From Thermoplasmata archaeon (GTDB lineage: Archaea > Thermoplasmatota > Thermoplasmata > Lutacidiplasmatales > UBA184): a DNA stretch of 8,595 nucleotides. Under the pieces are notes generated by a model, which was not told the DNA's origin, ran no database searches, and was given only the letters and a program-made list of their open reading frames with translations. Position numbers and translations under genes: made by a program. Shown in pieces: positions 1-6,393 of the stretch; the stretch's first letter is position 1, and every line of letters begins with the position of its first letter. The stretch is from assembly GCA_030044475.1 (NCBI GenBank), contig JASHVP010000189.1, forward strand, positions 1 through 8,595, read 5' to 3'.

Positions 1-636
1 CTTCACGATGCCCTGGACGACCAGCGGCGTCGCCGAGACCCCGTGGAGCAGGACCCGGTCCCCGGGGGACGCGCCGACGTTCTGCGCGAGCTGGTCGTCG
101 AGGAGCACTTCGCCCGCCCCGGGTCCCGTGGTCGTCGAGCCGTTGTCGTAGGTGAAGACCCCGAGCGCCGCCGAGGCGCTGGCGTTCACGCCGACCAGGT
201 TGATGCCGGTCTCGGGGACGCCGGTCGACAGGTCGTACACCGAGCCGACCGCGACGATCTCCGGGGTCACGCCCGCGATGAGCGCGTTGGACGCCGACGC
301 GGCGGAGAGGTTCGTGGCGACGGCGGCCGGGAAGTAGCGGTACGTCCCGGTCGCGCTCGCGACCGAGCTATTGTAGACCGCTTCGTCCGTGAACCCCCAG
401 GCCTGGTAGACGAAGTGGACCTCCACCGCGCCGACCGTGTCGTTGATCGTGAAGCTCCCCGAGATGATCGTGGTGCCGATGAGGAGGCCGAGGATGACGA
501 GGACGGTCCGTCCCCGGGCCCGGCGCACGTTCCGCAGGCCGATCCGGAACGACAGCCGGTTCCGCATCGCCAGGACCGCGGTGGCGAGGGCGACGACGAC
601 GAGGAGGGCGAGGAGGAGCGCGAGCGTCGAGGCCAT
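1..636 (-). CDS. FtsX/MacB-type ABC transporter permease, N-terminal 212 residues (cut by window edge)
   Basis: This is the N-terminal part of an ABC-transporter integral membrane subunit; the frame is open to base 1, so the C-terminus lies outside the window. Reading from ATG at 636, residues 4-22 form a hydrophobic helix. Residues 25-43 are basic (motif RIGLRNVRRARGR) and typical of the cytoplasmic lead-in of FtsX/MacB permeases. A second helix spans about 44-62 and ends in the family-like SFTINDTV. Residues 65-212 look like the extracytoplasmic MacB periplasmic-core-type domain, rich in beta, Gly, Ser and Thr. The gene begins 14 bases after the stop of its ATPase (651-1340), so the two form an operon. 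The start at 636 is favoured by a strong Shine-Dalgarno-like GGGAGGGG five bases upstream. M24 (codon 565-567) would give the more usual topology with one N-terminal helix. The family assignment is good. The substrate is unknown; lipids, peptides or lipoprotein-like cargo are possibilities known for the family. Confidence 0.87.
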   Translation of the reverse strand, partial: MASTLALLLALLVVVALATAVLAMRNRLSFRIGLRNVRRARGRTVLVILGLLIGTTIISGSFTINDTVGAVEVHFVYQAWGFTDEAVYNSSVASATGTYRYFPAAVATNLSAASASNALIAGVTPEIVAVGSVYDLSTGVPETGINLVGVNASASAALGVFTYDNGSTTTGPGAGEVLLDDQLAQNVGASPGDRVLLHGVSATPLVVQGIVK

Positions 637-641
637 CGGGA

Positions 642-649
642 CCCCTCCC
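642..649 (-). promoter_or_regulatory. Ribosome binding site of the FtsX/MacB-type permease
   Basis: The minus strand reads GGGAGGGG here, five bases before the ATG at 636-634 and inside the 14-base gap after the ATPase stop. It is the reason for preferring this start over the internal Met24, and it fits translation of the second gene of an operon. Confidence 0.6.
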
Positions 650-650
650 G

Positions 651-1340
651 TCAGGCGACGAACCGGCCGTCCTGCATCCGCAGGGTCCGGTCGCACTTCG
701 CCGCGACCGACGCATCGTGCGTGACGACGACGAGGGTCTGGCGCAACCGTCGATTGAGGTCGCGCAGAAGACCGATCACCTGCTGGGCGCCCTCCTCGTC
801 GAGGTTGCCGGTCGGTTCGTCGGCCCAGACGATCGCGGGGTGCGCGACGAGGGCCCGCGCCAGGGAGACGCGTTGCTGCTGCCCGCCGCTCAGCTCGGCC
901 GGGCGGTGGTCGGCGCGTCCCGCGAGGTCGAGTTCCCCGAGCATCGAGAGCGCGCTCGTCCGCGCCTCCTTCGGCGAGCTCCCGGCGAGGAGCAGCGGCA
1001 TCTCGACGTTCTCGACGGCGGTGAAGACGGGGAGCAGGTTGTACGATTGGAAGACGAACCCCATCCGGCGGGCCCGGTACTCGCTCTTCTGCCGGTCGGG
1101 GAGCCGATGGATGTCGACGCCCTCGATCGTGACCTGGCCCCGGCTGATGTCGTCGAGCCCCGAGAAGCAGTTGAGGAACGTCGTCTTCCCGCAGCCCGAC
1201 GGTCCCATGACGGCGAGCATCTCCCCGCGGGCGATCTCGACCGTCAGCCCCTGAAGCGCCTGGACCTGCGTCTCGCCCGTCCCGTAGACCTTCCAGACGT
1301 CCGCGCCGCGGACGACCGCCTCGGATCCCGACTGCGCCAC
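651..1340 (-). CDS. ABC transporter ATPase, MacB/LolD family
   Basis: This 229-residue cytoplasmic ATPase powers the adjacent FtsX/MacB-type permease. All core ABC motifs are intact: Walker A GPSGCGKT (46-53), Q-loop Q98 in VFQSYNLLP, signature LSGGQQQR (150-157), Walker B VWADEPTGNLD with D174 and E175, and switch histidine H208 in VVTHD. The sequences DEPTGNLD and NLLPVFTAVENV are characteristic of the LolD/MacB subfamily, and the length is normal for a single-domain subunit. The start is GTG at 1340. A GAGG lies about eight bases upstream (1349-1352), and an AT-rich box (1367-1377) sits where a TATA element would place transcription a few bases before the GTG. The permease follows after 14 bases. 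The gap to the upstream Fe-S-type gene is 64 bases, so this pair may have its own promoter or be read through. The transported molecule cannot be told from the sequence. Confidence 0.95.
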   Translation of the reverse strand: MAQSGSEAVVRGADVWKVYGTGETQVQALQGLTVEIARGEMLAVMGPSGCGKTTFLNCFSGLDDISRGQVTIEGVDIHRLPDRQKSEYRARRMGFVFQSYNLLPVFTAVENVEMPLLLAGSSPKEARTSALSMLGELDLAGRADHRPAELSGGQQQRVSLARALVAHPAIVWADEPTGNLDEEGAQQVIGLLRDLNRRLRQTLVVVTHDASVAAKCDRTLRMQDGRFVA

Positions 1341-1366
1341 CGTCGTGCCCTCGCGAACCGGCGCGG

Positions 1367-1377
1367 AATGTAAGGTT
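1367..1377 (-). promoter_or_regulatory. Possible TATA-like box for the MacB-type ABC operon
   Basis: An AT-rich patch (minus strand AACCTTACATT) lies in a GC-rich gap between two co-directional genes, about 27-35 bases before the GTG start at 1340. Archaeal TATA elements lie about 25 bases upstream of transcription start, which would put the start near 1343 and give an almost leaderless message. A GAGG closer to the gene would then fall outside the transcript, so either the box or the GAGG is probably not used. Confidence 0.35.
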
Positions 1378-1404
1378 AGGCCCCGGTCCCGCGGTCGGCG
1401 CGCC

Positions 1405-2079
1405 CTACGCGTACCCGAACTGGCGCTTCGCGAACTCGGTCATCCGCTCCGGACCCCAGGGAGGCTCCCAGACGACCTCGACGGTCGCCCGCTTCGCCCC
1501 GGCCGCCGGCGCGGCCGCGGTCTCGACCTCCTTCACCAGCTCCTCGACCGCCGGGCACCCCGGGCTCGTCATCGTCATCTGGATCGCGAGTTCCCCGTCG
1601 TCTTTCCACCGCATCCCGTAGATCAGCCCCAGGTCGATGATGTTCATCGGGATCTCGGGGTCGTAGATCGTCTTCAACGCCTCGCGGACGCGGGTCTCCA
1701 CGTCCGCGGGCACGCCCGCGCCCGCCGTGGCGGGAACCGCCGGGGGAGGGCTCGCGGTCGGCGCTTGCGCCGGGAGCCATGGTCCGACGACCTCGAACCC
1801 GGGCGGTGTCCGGTCGGTCCGGTACCGGATCTCGGCGTCCAAGAGGAACTTGCGGCTGGCGTCGTCGATGAGGAGGAGGAGGCCGTCGACCGTCACCGGA
1901 ACGTCGCGGTGCGACGGGAGGTCGACCATCATCTGGGGGTGGGGATGCATTCCGCGCTCGACCCAGATCCGGATTCCGGACCCAGGCGGCCGGCCCTGGA
2001 GCGCCTGGGCGAGCGCTTCCCGGGCGGGCTCGGTGAGCCGGATCCGGATCGGTTCGGTCGGGGCCGGTTCCTTGGGCAT
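1405..2079 (-). CDS. HesB/IscA-like domain fused to an MIP18 (DUF59/SufT-type) Fe-S assembly domain
   Basis: The product is a 224-residue cytoplasmic protein with two domains. Residues about 11-100 resemble the A-type Fe-S carrier fold (IscA/HesB): the opening IRIRLTEPAREAL, a middle VTVDGLLLLIDDASRKFL, and a closing PPGFEVVGP all match the family layout. The conserved cysteines are absent, however; HPHPQ (45-49) stands where the SGCSG loop would be, and the terminal CxC motif is missing. After an Ala/Pro-rich linker (about 101-125), residues 126-215 are a clear MIP18/SufT domain with YDPEIPMNIIDLGLIYG and the conserved TSPGCP cysteine C175. MIP18-family proteins assist Fe-S cluster assembly or transfer, and a role in that pathway is inferred here. 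The ATG at 2079 has GAGGCG (2086-2091) upstream. The hydrolase gene ends 78 bases upstream and the ABC ATPase starts 64 bases downstream. I am confident of the C-terminal domain; the N-terminal domain rests on pattern matching. Confidence 0.9.
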   Translation of the reverse strand: MPKEPAPTEPIRIRLTEPAREALAQALQGRPPGSGIRIWVERGMHPHPQMMVDLPSHRDVPVTVDGLLLLIDDASRKFLLDAEIRYRTDRTPPGFEVVGPWLPAQAPTASPPPAVPATAGAGVPADVETRVREALKTIYDPEIPMNIIDLGLIYGMRWKDDGELAIQMTMTSPGCPAVEELVKEVETAAAPAAGAKRATVEVVWEPPWGPERMTEFAKRQFGYA

Positions 2080-2123
2080 CGCGTTCGCCTCGCGGCGACT
2101 AGGCCGCGGGCGGGTTTACGCCT

Positions 2124-2150
2124 GTCGTCGCCGCGAGGGCGACCGACGAC
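2124..2150 (-). other. Inverted repeat / potential stem-loop between the hydrolase and Fe-S-type genes
   Basis: GTCGTCG (2124-2130) is mirrored by CGACGAC (2144-2150) around a 13-base loop. On the minus-strand transcript this would fold just after the hydrolase stop codon (2160-2158) and before the next gene. There is no U-tract, so it is at best a weak attenuator or processing structure. An alternative inner pairing of GTCGCC with GGCGAC is also possible. In such GC-rich DNA it could be chance. Confidence 0.22.
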
Positions 2151-2157
2151 GCGGCGG

Positions 2158-3030
2158 TCATCCGCCGGTCACGTCCAAGAGGAACTCCCGCACGGTCCCC
2201 AGGAACTCCCGGGGCTGTTCGAGGATCGCGAGGTGACTGCTCCGGGGCAGCACGCGGAGGTGCGCTGGCTCGATCCGGTCGTTCATCTCCATCGACGGCT
2301 CCAGGAAGAAGTCGTAGCGTCCCACGACGACGAGGGTCGGGACCTCGATCTTGGAGTAGTACTTCCGTCCGTCCCAGTGGGCGAGCGTTCCGTCGACGAC
2401 GAACTCGTCCCCCGTGCGGGTCAGCATCGCGTGGTACACGGTCTGGCTCAGCTTCGTCGCCTTCCAGTCCGGCGGGGTCCCCCGGAGGAACCGTGTCTGG
2501 AACGGCCGGTAGATCCGCTCGGAAAGCGTCTGGTACTCGGAGCCGCCGAACGCGTGCGCCCGCGTGAGGGCGCGGAGGCGGAGTCGCTGGGACGGGGACG
2601 CGGCGCCGAGCGCCATCCGGCCGGCTTGCCGCACCTCCTCGGCGCTGCCGGCGGTCGCGCAGAGGAGGAGCGAGGTGAGCCGTCGCTCGTACCGGTGCGC
2701 GTACTCGAGCGCGACGAACCCACCGGCGGAGTAGCCGAGCAGATGGAGTTCCTCGATCTTGAGGGCTCGGCGGATCGCGTCGACGTCCTCCGCCATCGCT
2801 TCGACGGTGTACTCGCCGGGCCGCTTGGGGGCCCAGCTGTGGCCGACGCCCCGCGGGTGGAACAGGACGACCCGGAGGTTGGCGTTCGCCAGCTTCAGGA
2901 ACGCGCGCAGGTAGTGGTACGAGAGACCGGGTCCGCCGGGGTGGACGAGCAGGGTCGCCGGCCCCTTGCCCTGCGAGACGTACTCGAACGACCGGCCTCC
3001 CCCGACCGACACCCGGCGCAGGCGGGCCAT
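2158..3030 (-). CDS. Alpha/beta hydrolase, proline iminopeptidase-like
   Basis: This is a 290-residue single-domain alpha/beta hydrolase without a signal peptide, so probably cytoplasmic. The oxyanion-hole motif HPGGPG (30-35) matches the HGGPG of the prolyl iminopeptidase (peptidase S33) group. The nucleophile elbow is GYSAGG with Ser101. The likely acid is Asp240 in VVGRYDFF, and the catalytic His266 lies in RSSHLAILEQP. Residues about 130-220 form the variable cap. The family includes aminopeptidases that release N-terminal proline, but also esterases, lactonases and C-C hydrolases, so the substrate is open. The ATG at 3030 has no Shine-Dalgarno sequence; a TATA-like box at 3053-3060 predicts a transcript starting at about the ATG itself. 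It is divergent from the enolase-superfamily gene at 3153 and is the first of four minus-strand genes, 78 bases before the Fe-S-type gene. Confidence 0.93.
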   Translation of the reverse strand: MARLRRVSVGGGRSFEYVSQGKGPATLLVHPGGPGLSYHYLRAFLKLANANLRVVLFHPRGVGHSWAPKRPGEYTVEAMAEDVDAIRRALKIEELHLLGYSAGGFVALEYAHRYERRLTSLLLCATAGSAEEVRQAGRMALGAASPSQRLRLRALTRAHAFGGSEYQTLSERIYRPFQTRFLRGTPPDWKATKLSQTVYHAMLTRTGDEFVVDGTLAHWDGRKYYSKIEVPTLVVVGRYDFFLEPSMEMNDRIEPAHLRVLPRSSHLAILEQPREFLGTVREFLLDVTGG

Positions 3031-3052
3031 CGCTGCCGGTAGCGAATCCGGG

Positions 3053-3060
3053 TCAAAAGA
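3053..3060 (-). promoter_or_regulatory. TATA-like promoter box of the hydrolase gene (leaderless)
   Basis: The minus strand reads TCTTTTGA in GC-rich surroundings. Its centre is about 26 bases before the A of the hydrolase ATG (3030), the spacing expected between an archaeal TATA box and the transcription start. Together with the absence of a Shine-Dalgarno sequence, this points to a leaderless message. Confidence 0.5.
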
Positions 3061-3090
3061 CGTGCGATGGGCCCCGCGACCGACGTACCC

Positions 3091-3097
3091 CTTATCG
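3091..3097 (+). promoter_or_regulatory. Possible TATA-like box of the enolase-superfamily gene
   Basis: CTTATCG stands out as the most AT-rich stretch upstream of the plus-strand gene. It would start transcription near 3120, giving a leader of about 33 bases that contains the ribosome binding site at 3137-3143. The match to an archaeal consensus is partial. Confidence 0.35.
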
Positions 3098-3136
3098 TCG
3101 GCCCGTTCTTGCGGTCTGCGCGCGGCGCCGAGGGGG

Positions 3137-3143
3137 GGAGAGG
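3137..3143 (+). promoter_or_regulatory. Ribosome binding site deciding the TTG start at 3153
   Basis: GGAGAGG lies nine bases before the TTG at 3153. No ATG or GTG in the same frame has a comparable site, and translation from this TTG begins exactly where enolase-superfamily proteins of this type usually begin. Confidence 0.6.
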
Positions 3144-3152
3144 ACGACCGGA

Positions 3153-4262
3153 TTGCGCGCGGCCCGGCTGCTGGAGGTGGAACTGCCGCTCGTCGAGCCG
3201 TTCGAGACGAGCTTCGGGGTCGAGGACCGCCGTCGGTTCCTGCTCGTGCGACTCGAAGCGCGCGACGGTCGCCTCGGGTGGGGCGAGTGCGTGGCGACTC
3301 GCGAGCCGCTGTACTCGAGCGAGAGCGTCGCGACGTCGGAGTGGGTGCTCTCGCGCTACTTCCTTCCCGGGCTCCTGCGACTCCCCCGGCCCGATCCAGC
3401 CGCCTTCGAGCAGCTCGCGCGGCGGTTCCGGGGCCATCACATGGCCCGGGCCGCGGTCGAAGCCGCCCTCTTGGACCTCGAGGCCCAACGGCGGGGTCGA
3501 CCGCTCTCGGCTTCGATCGGCGGCCGTCGACGACGGGTCGAGGTCGGGGTGAGCGTCGGGATCCAGTCGTCTCCCGAGCGACTGGTCCGGCGGGTCGGGC
3601 GGTACCTCGACACCGGCTACCGCCGCGTGAAACTCAAGGTGCGACCCGGCTGGGACGCGCGTCCCGTGGCGGCGGTCCGTCGAGCGTACCCCGACCTCGA
3701 GATCTGGGTGGACGCGAACCAGGCGTACCGTCCGACGGCGGCCGAGCGGATCCGAACCTGGGCGTCCCGGCTCGGGGTGGCCCAGGTCGAGCAACCGTTC
3801 CCGGAGCGGGCGATCCGCGCGCACGCCGACCTGACCCGGGGCGCCCCATTCCGGGTCTGCCTCGACGAATCGGTGGTCGATCGGCCGTCCCTCGACGACG
3901 CGCTGGCGGCGCGGGCGCTCACGAGTCTCAACGTGAAGGTCGGTCGGGTCGGGGGTCCGCGCACGGCCCGCGGCCTCGCCCGCCGGGGCGATCGGGCCGG
4001 CGTGCCGGTCTGGGTCGGTGGCATGCTCGAGAGCGGGATCGGGCGGGCGCTGAACGTCCACCTCGCCTCGGCGCCGGAGTTCTCGCTTCCCGGGGACCTC
4101 TCGGCGAGCGACCGGTACTACCACGACGACCTCCTGGAGCGGCCGTTCACGCTCGGTCCGGGGAGCACCCTCGAGGTCCCCCGGGGACCGGGGCTGGGTG
4201 TGGAGATCTCGGAGCGTTCGCTGCGCCGGGCGACCCGACGCGTGCGGACCGTCCGTCCGTAG
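3153..4262 (+). CDS. menC: Enolase-superfamily o-succinylbenzoate synthase / N-acylamino-acid racemase
   Basis: This 369-residue, Mg-dependent cytoplasmic enzyme has the length usual for the OSBS/NSAR group. The N-terminal capping domain (about 1-125) includes PFETSFG (16-22), and the barrel domain follows. The catalytic set is complete: Lys160-x-Lys162 in RVKLKVRPGWD, metal ligands Asp187 (VDANQAY), Glu213 (VEQPF) and Asp238 (LDES), and Lys262 in NVKVGRVGG. The C-terminal signatures GGMLESGIGRA (289-299) and PGDLSASDRYY (313-323) mark the OSBS/NSAR branch rather than dipeptide epimerases or mandelate racemases. OSBS dehydrates SHCHC to o-succinylbenzoate in menaquinone synthesis; related members racemise N-acylamino acids, and some do both. 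No other men gene is visible here, so the menaquinone role is a family-based guess and the symbol is provisional. The start is TTG, supported by GGAGAGG. The stop TAG lies 13 bases from the stop of the convergent surface-protein gene. Confidence 0.92.
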   Translation: MRAARLLEVELPLVEPFETSFGVEDRRRFLLVRLEARDGRLGWGECVATREPLYSSESVATSEWVLSRYFLPGLLRLPRPDPAAFEQLARRFRGHHMARAAVEAALLDLEAQRRGRPLSASIGGRRRRVEVGVSVGIQSSPERLVRRVGRYLDTGYRRVKLKVRPGWDARPVAAVRRAYPDLEIWVDANQAYRPTAAERIRTWASRLGVAQVEQPFPERAIRAHADLTRGAPFRVCLDESVVDRPSLDDALAARALTSLNVKVGRVGGPRTARGLARRGDRAGVPVWVGGMLESGIGRALNVHLASAPEFSLPGDLSASDRYYHDDLLERPFTLGPGSTLEVPRGPGLGVEISERSLRRATRRVRTVRP

Positions 4263-4277
4263 GGTGCGGAGCGCCCT
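4261..4277. terminator. Hairpin covering both stop codons of two convergent genes
   Basis: The plus strand can pair AGGGTGC (4261-4267) with GCGCCCT (4271-4277) around a GGA loop, seven pairs including one T-G wobble. It overlaps the TAG of the enolase-superfamily gene (4260-4262) and the stop of the surface-protein gene (4278-4276). The minus-strand transcript has one A-C mismatch in the same stem. Neither side has a T-rich tract, so terminator function is only suggested by position. Confidence 0.3.
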
Positions 4278-6321
4278 AGGTGCGCGGATGGCGCGGCAGG
4301 TCGGCGCCGCAGTGCGAGCAAGTGCGCCGGATCGGCAGGTTCGCGGCGCCGCAGCGGGGACAGACCTTTCGTCCGCTCACCGTGGCCCTCGGGTCGGTGG
4401 GGGGGATGTACCGGGCCATCGCCTCATGGGTCGAGGCAGCCTCGTCCCGTCGGCGATTCTGCAGGACCACGACCGCGACGATCGCCCCCACGAGGACCGC
4501 GACGAGCGCGACGACCCCGGCGGTCACCCAGGCGAACGCCGACGGAGCCGCATGGACCGAGATCGGGGACAAGTCGACGACGCCGGTCGCGCCCAGCGGG
4601 TCCCGGACCGTCAGTGTCGGGGCGAAGGTCCCCATGGCCGAGTAGGTATGCGAGACCGTCGGACCGTACCCGACCTGCCCGTCGCCGAACTGCCACGTGA
4701 AATTGTACGGCCCGCCCGCGCCGCCGGACCCGGTCGCCGAGAACGAGACCGCGGTCCCCGTCGCGATCGACGTGGAGAACGGAGCGACCTGCGCCTGGAC
4801 TCGGGAGATGTGGACCGTGACCTCGGCCGAGGCCGTGATCCCGTTCGAATCGGTCACCTCGAGGGTGACCGTGTAGTTCCCGGCCGCGGCGTACGCATGG
4901 CCGACCACCGCTCCCGACCCGGTGCCGAGGTCCCCGAACGACCAGCGGTACCCGGTGTAGTTGCCGGACCCGTTCGTCCCGGCCCCCGTGAACGTGATGT
5001 CGGATCCGGGGGCCGCGGCCGGAGGGCGCGCGACGACCGTGGCTCCCAGGGGCCCGCTGATGTTCAGCGCGACCGAGGCGACGACCGTCACGCCGACGAA
5101 GTCGGTGGCACTGCAGGTCGCCGAGTACCGGTTCGGGCTGGCGTACGCGTGGGTGACATCGCCGGTCGACGCCGTCGTCCCGTCGCCGAACGACCAGCCG
5201 ACGGTGATCGGGATCGTCCCCGGGGTCGGGGAGCACTCGAAGGCGATCGGTTCGCCCACGTCGGCGGCCGTCCGGTTCGTGGCGATCGCGATGGTGGGCG
5301 CCGGGTTCACCGTCACGGAGACGCTGGACGTGGCATGCGAGGCGGTTCGATCCGTGACCTCGCACGTGACCACCACCGGTCCGGACGAGCCGAACGAGGC
5401 GCTCAGGGAGTTGTTCCCGGGAACGAAGGAGCCGTTCCCGACCTGCCACGCGTAGGAGAACGGCGACTCCCCGCCGGCGGCGGTGCAGGTGAACGCGTCC
5501 AGCTGTCCGACGTCCACGACCGAGCGAGAGGCGGCCACCGAAACCGCGAGCGGGAACGCCGTTCCGACGGTGATCGTGTTCGACTGCGTGACGCTGAGGG
5601 TGGCGGTGTCGGTGCCGCACCCTCCGGCGCAGTCGGTCGTGTCGACCGAGAACGAGTAGCTCGTACCCGACGATAGGTCCGGGACCGTCGCGGAGCCCGT
5701 GGTCGCGTTCGTGATCGTCGCGACCACGGCCGGGGCGCTCCCGTTCTCCGATTCCACGACCGCGTAGGAGACGAACCCGACGAGGCCCCCGTAGCTCGCG
5801 TTGTTGGTCCAGGCGAGGTCGACGCTCGTCGAGGTGTTCGACGGAGACGACAACGTCGCGACGGGGGGCTGGGTAACGGAGAGCACGTTGCTCGACTCCG
5901 TCCCTCCGAGGCTCCCGGCCGCGGTCACCATCCAGAAGTAGGAGCCGCCGGGCGCGAGGCCGTCCACGGCGGTGTCGAGCGTGGTCTCGGTCGAGATCGT
6001 CTGGGCGGTCGTCCACGGGCCGCTCGCATTGACCGCGTAGGCGACCGTGTAGCTGGAGAACAGGAAGACGTCGGCTTCGGTCCACGCCAGGCTGACCGCC
6101 GCCGGTGAGATCCCCGGCGAACTGAGGGTCATCGTCGCGGCCGGAGTGGGCGCGGCCGTCCCCGACCCGGGGATCGCGGGCGATTCGGCCGGGAACGCCG
6201 CCGCGAGCGACGAGGGGTTCGTCCCGCGACCGGGAGCGGCGGGCGTGGCGGCCGCGACGAGCGAGCCGAGAACGACGAGCACCGCGAGGGCGACTGCAGT
6301 CCGCGGCAGTGGGTCGGCCAT
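4276..6321 (-). CDS. Secreted/membrane-anchored FnIII-PKD repeat surface protein with cytoplasmic zinc ribbon
   Basis: This 681-residue, probably type I, cell-surface protein starts with a signal peptide (basic start, hydrophobic core about 8-25). A Pro/Ala/Thr-rich linker follows to about 62. Two fibronectin-III-like domains lie at about 63-150 and 153-246, then four PKD/Ig-like domains at about 256-338, 341-421, 424-506 and 508-590; PKD hallmarks are WSFGDG/WQFGDG, HAYA/HTYS and VTD/VRD. A transmembrane helix (594-620) is followed by basic QNRRR, a short linker and a zinc ribbon with Cys654, Cys657, Cys668 and Cys671 (CPRCG, CSHCG). Paired cysteines in the first two PKD-like domains (279/320 and 363/403) and C231/C235 may form disulfides. 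Many N-x-S/T sites suggest glycosylation. The family role is adhesion or ligand binding; the ligand is unknown. ATG 6321 is chosen over the in-frame ATG at 6387, because the extra 22 codons would run across the TATA box at 6353-6360. The gene has its own promoter 72 bases after the ABC-2 permease. Confidence 0.88.
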   Translation of the reverse strand: MADPLPRTAVALAVLVVLGSLVAAATPAAPGRGTNPSSLAAAFPAESPAIPGSGTAAPTPAATMTLSSPGISPAAVSLAWTEADVFLFSSYTVAYAVNASGPWTTAQTISTETTLDTAVDGLAPGGSYFWMVTAAGSLGGTESSNVLSVTQPPVATLSSPSNTSTSVDLAWTNNASYGGLVGFVSYAVVESENGSAPAVVATITNATTGSATVPDLSSGTSYSFSVDTTDCAGGCGTDTATLSVTQSNTITVGTAFPLAVSVAASRSVVDVGQLDAFTCTAAGGESPFSYAWQVGNGSFVPGNNSLSASFGSSGPVVVTCEVTDRTASHATSSVSVTVNPAPTIAIATNRTAADVGEPIAFECSPTPGTIPITVGWSFGDGTTASTGDVTHAYASPNRYSATCSATDFVGVTVVASVALNISGPLGATVVARPPAAAPGSDITFTGAGTNGSGNYTGYRWSFGDLGTGSGAVVGHAYAAAGNYTVTLEVTDSNGITASAEVTVHISRVQAQVAPFSTSIATGTAVSFSATGSGGAGGPYNFTWQFGDGQVGYGPTVSHTYSAMGTFAPTLTVRDPLGATGVVDLSPISVHAAPSAFAWVTAGVVALVAVLVGAIVAVVVLQNRRRDEAASTHEAMARYIPPTDPRATVSGRKVCPRCGAANLPIRRTCSHCGADLPRHPRT

Positions 6322-6352
6322 CCCGCGAACGACGAACTTGCGGGGTTCGAGA

Positions 6353-6360
6353 GATAAAGG
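6353..6360 (-). promoter_or_regulatory. TATA-like promoter box of the surface-protein gene
   Basis: The minus strand reads CCTTTATC, the best archaeal TATA-like sequence in the window. It predicts a transcription start near 6329 and a leader of about eight bases before the ATG at 6321. No Shine-Dalgarno sequence is present. It sits in the 72-base gap after the ABC-2 permease stop and rules against the longer reading frame that would start at 6387. Confidence 0.6.
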
Positions 6361-6393
6361 TTGGCCTCTCGGGCTAGGCCGTCGCACGGCACG

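Noticed and set aside
43..1254. Long plus-strand open frame opposite the ABC permease and ATPase genes
   Set aside because: Its product is a low-complexity Arg/Asp/Glu/Pro-rich sequence with no domain, and the opposite strand encodes complete ABC motifs. It is an artefact of high GC content.
1345..3042. 565-codon plus-strand open frame opposite the Fe-S-type and hydrolase genes
   Set aside because: Composition is Arg/Gly/Pro-rich without recognisable structure, while the minus strand carries intact MIP18 and alpha/beta hydrolase motifs.
4198..5676. 492-codon plus-strand open frame opposite the surface-protein gene
   Set aside because: It is an Arg/Gly/Asp-rich shadow of the PKD repeats, and its start lies inside the enolase-superfamily gene.
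6322..6387. 22-codon N-terminal extension of the surface protein (start at 6387)
   Set aside because: It would precede the signal peptide and span the TATA-like box at 6353-6360, so transcription would begin downstream of it.
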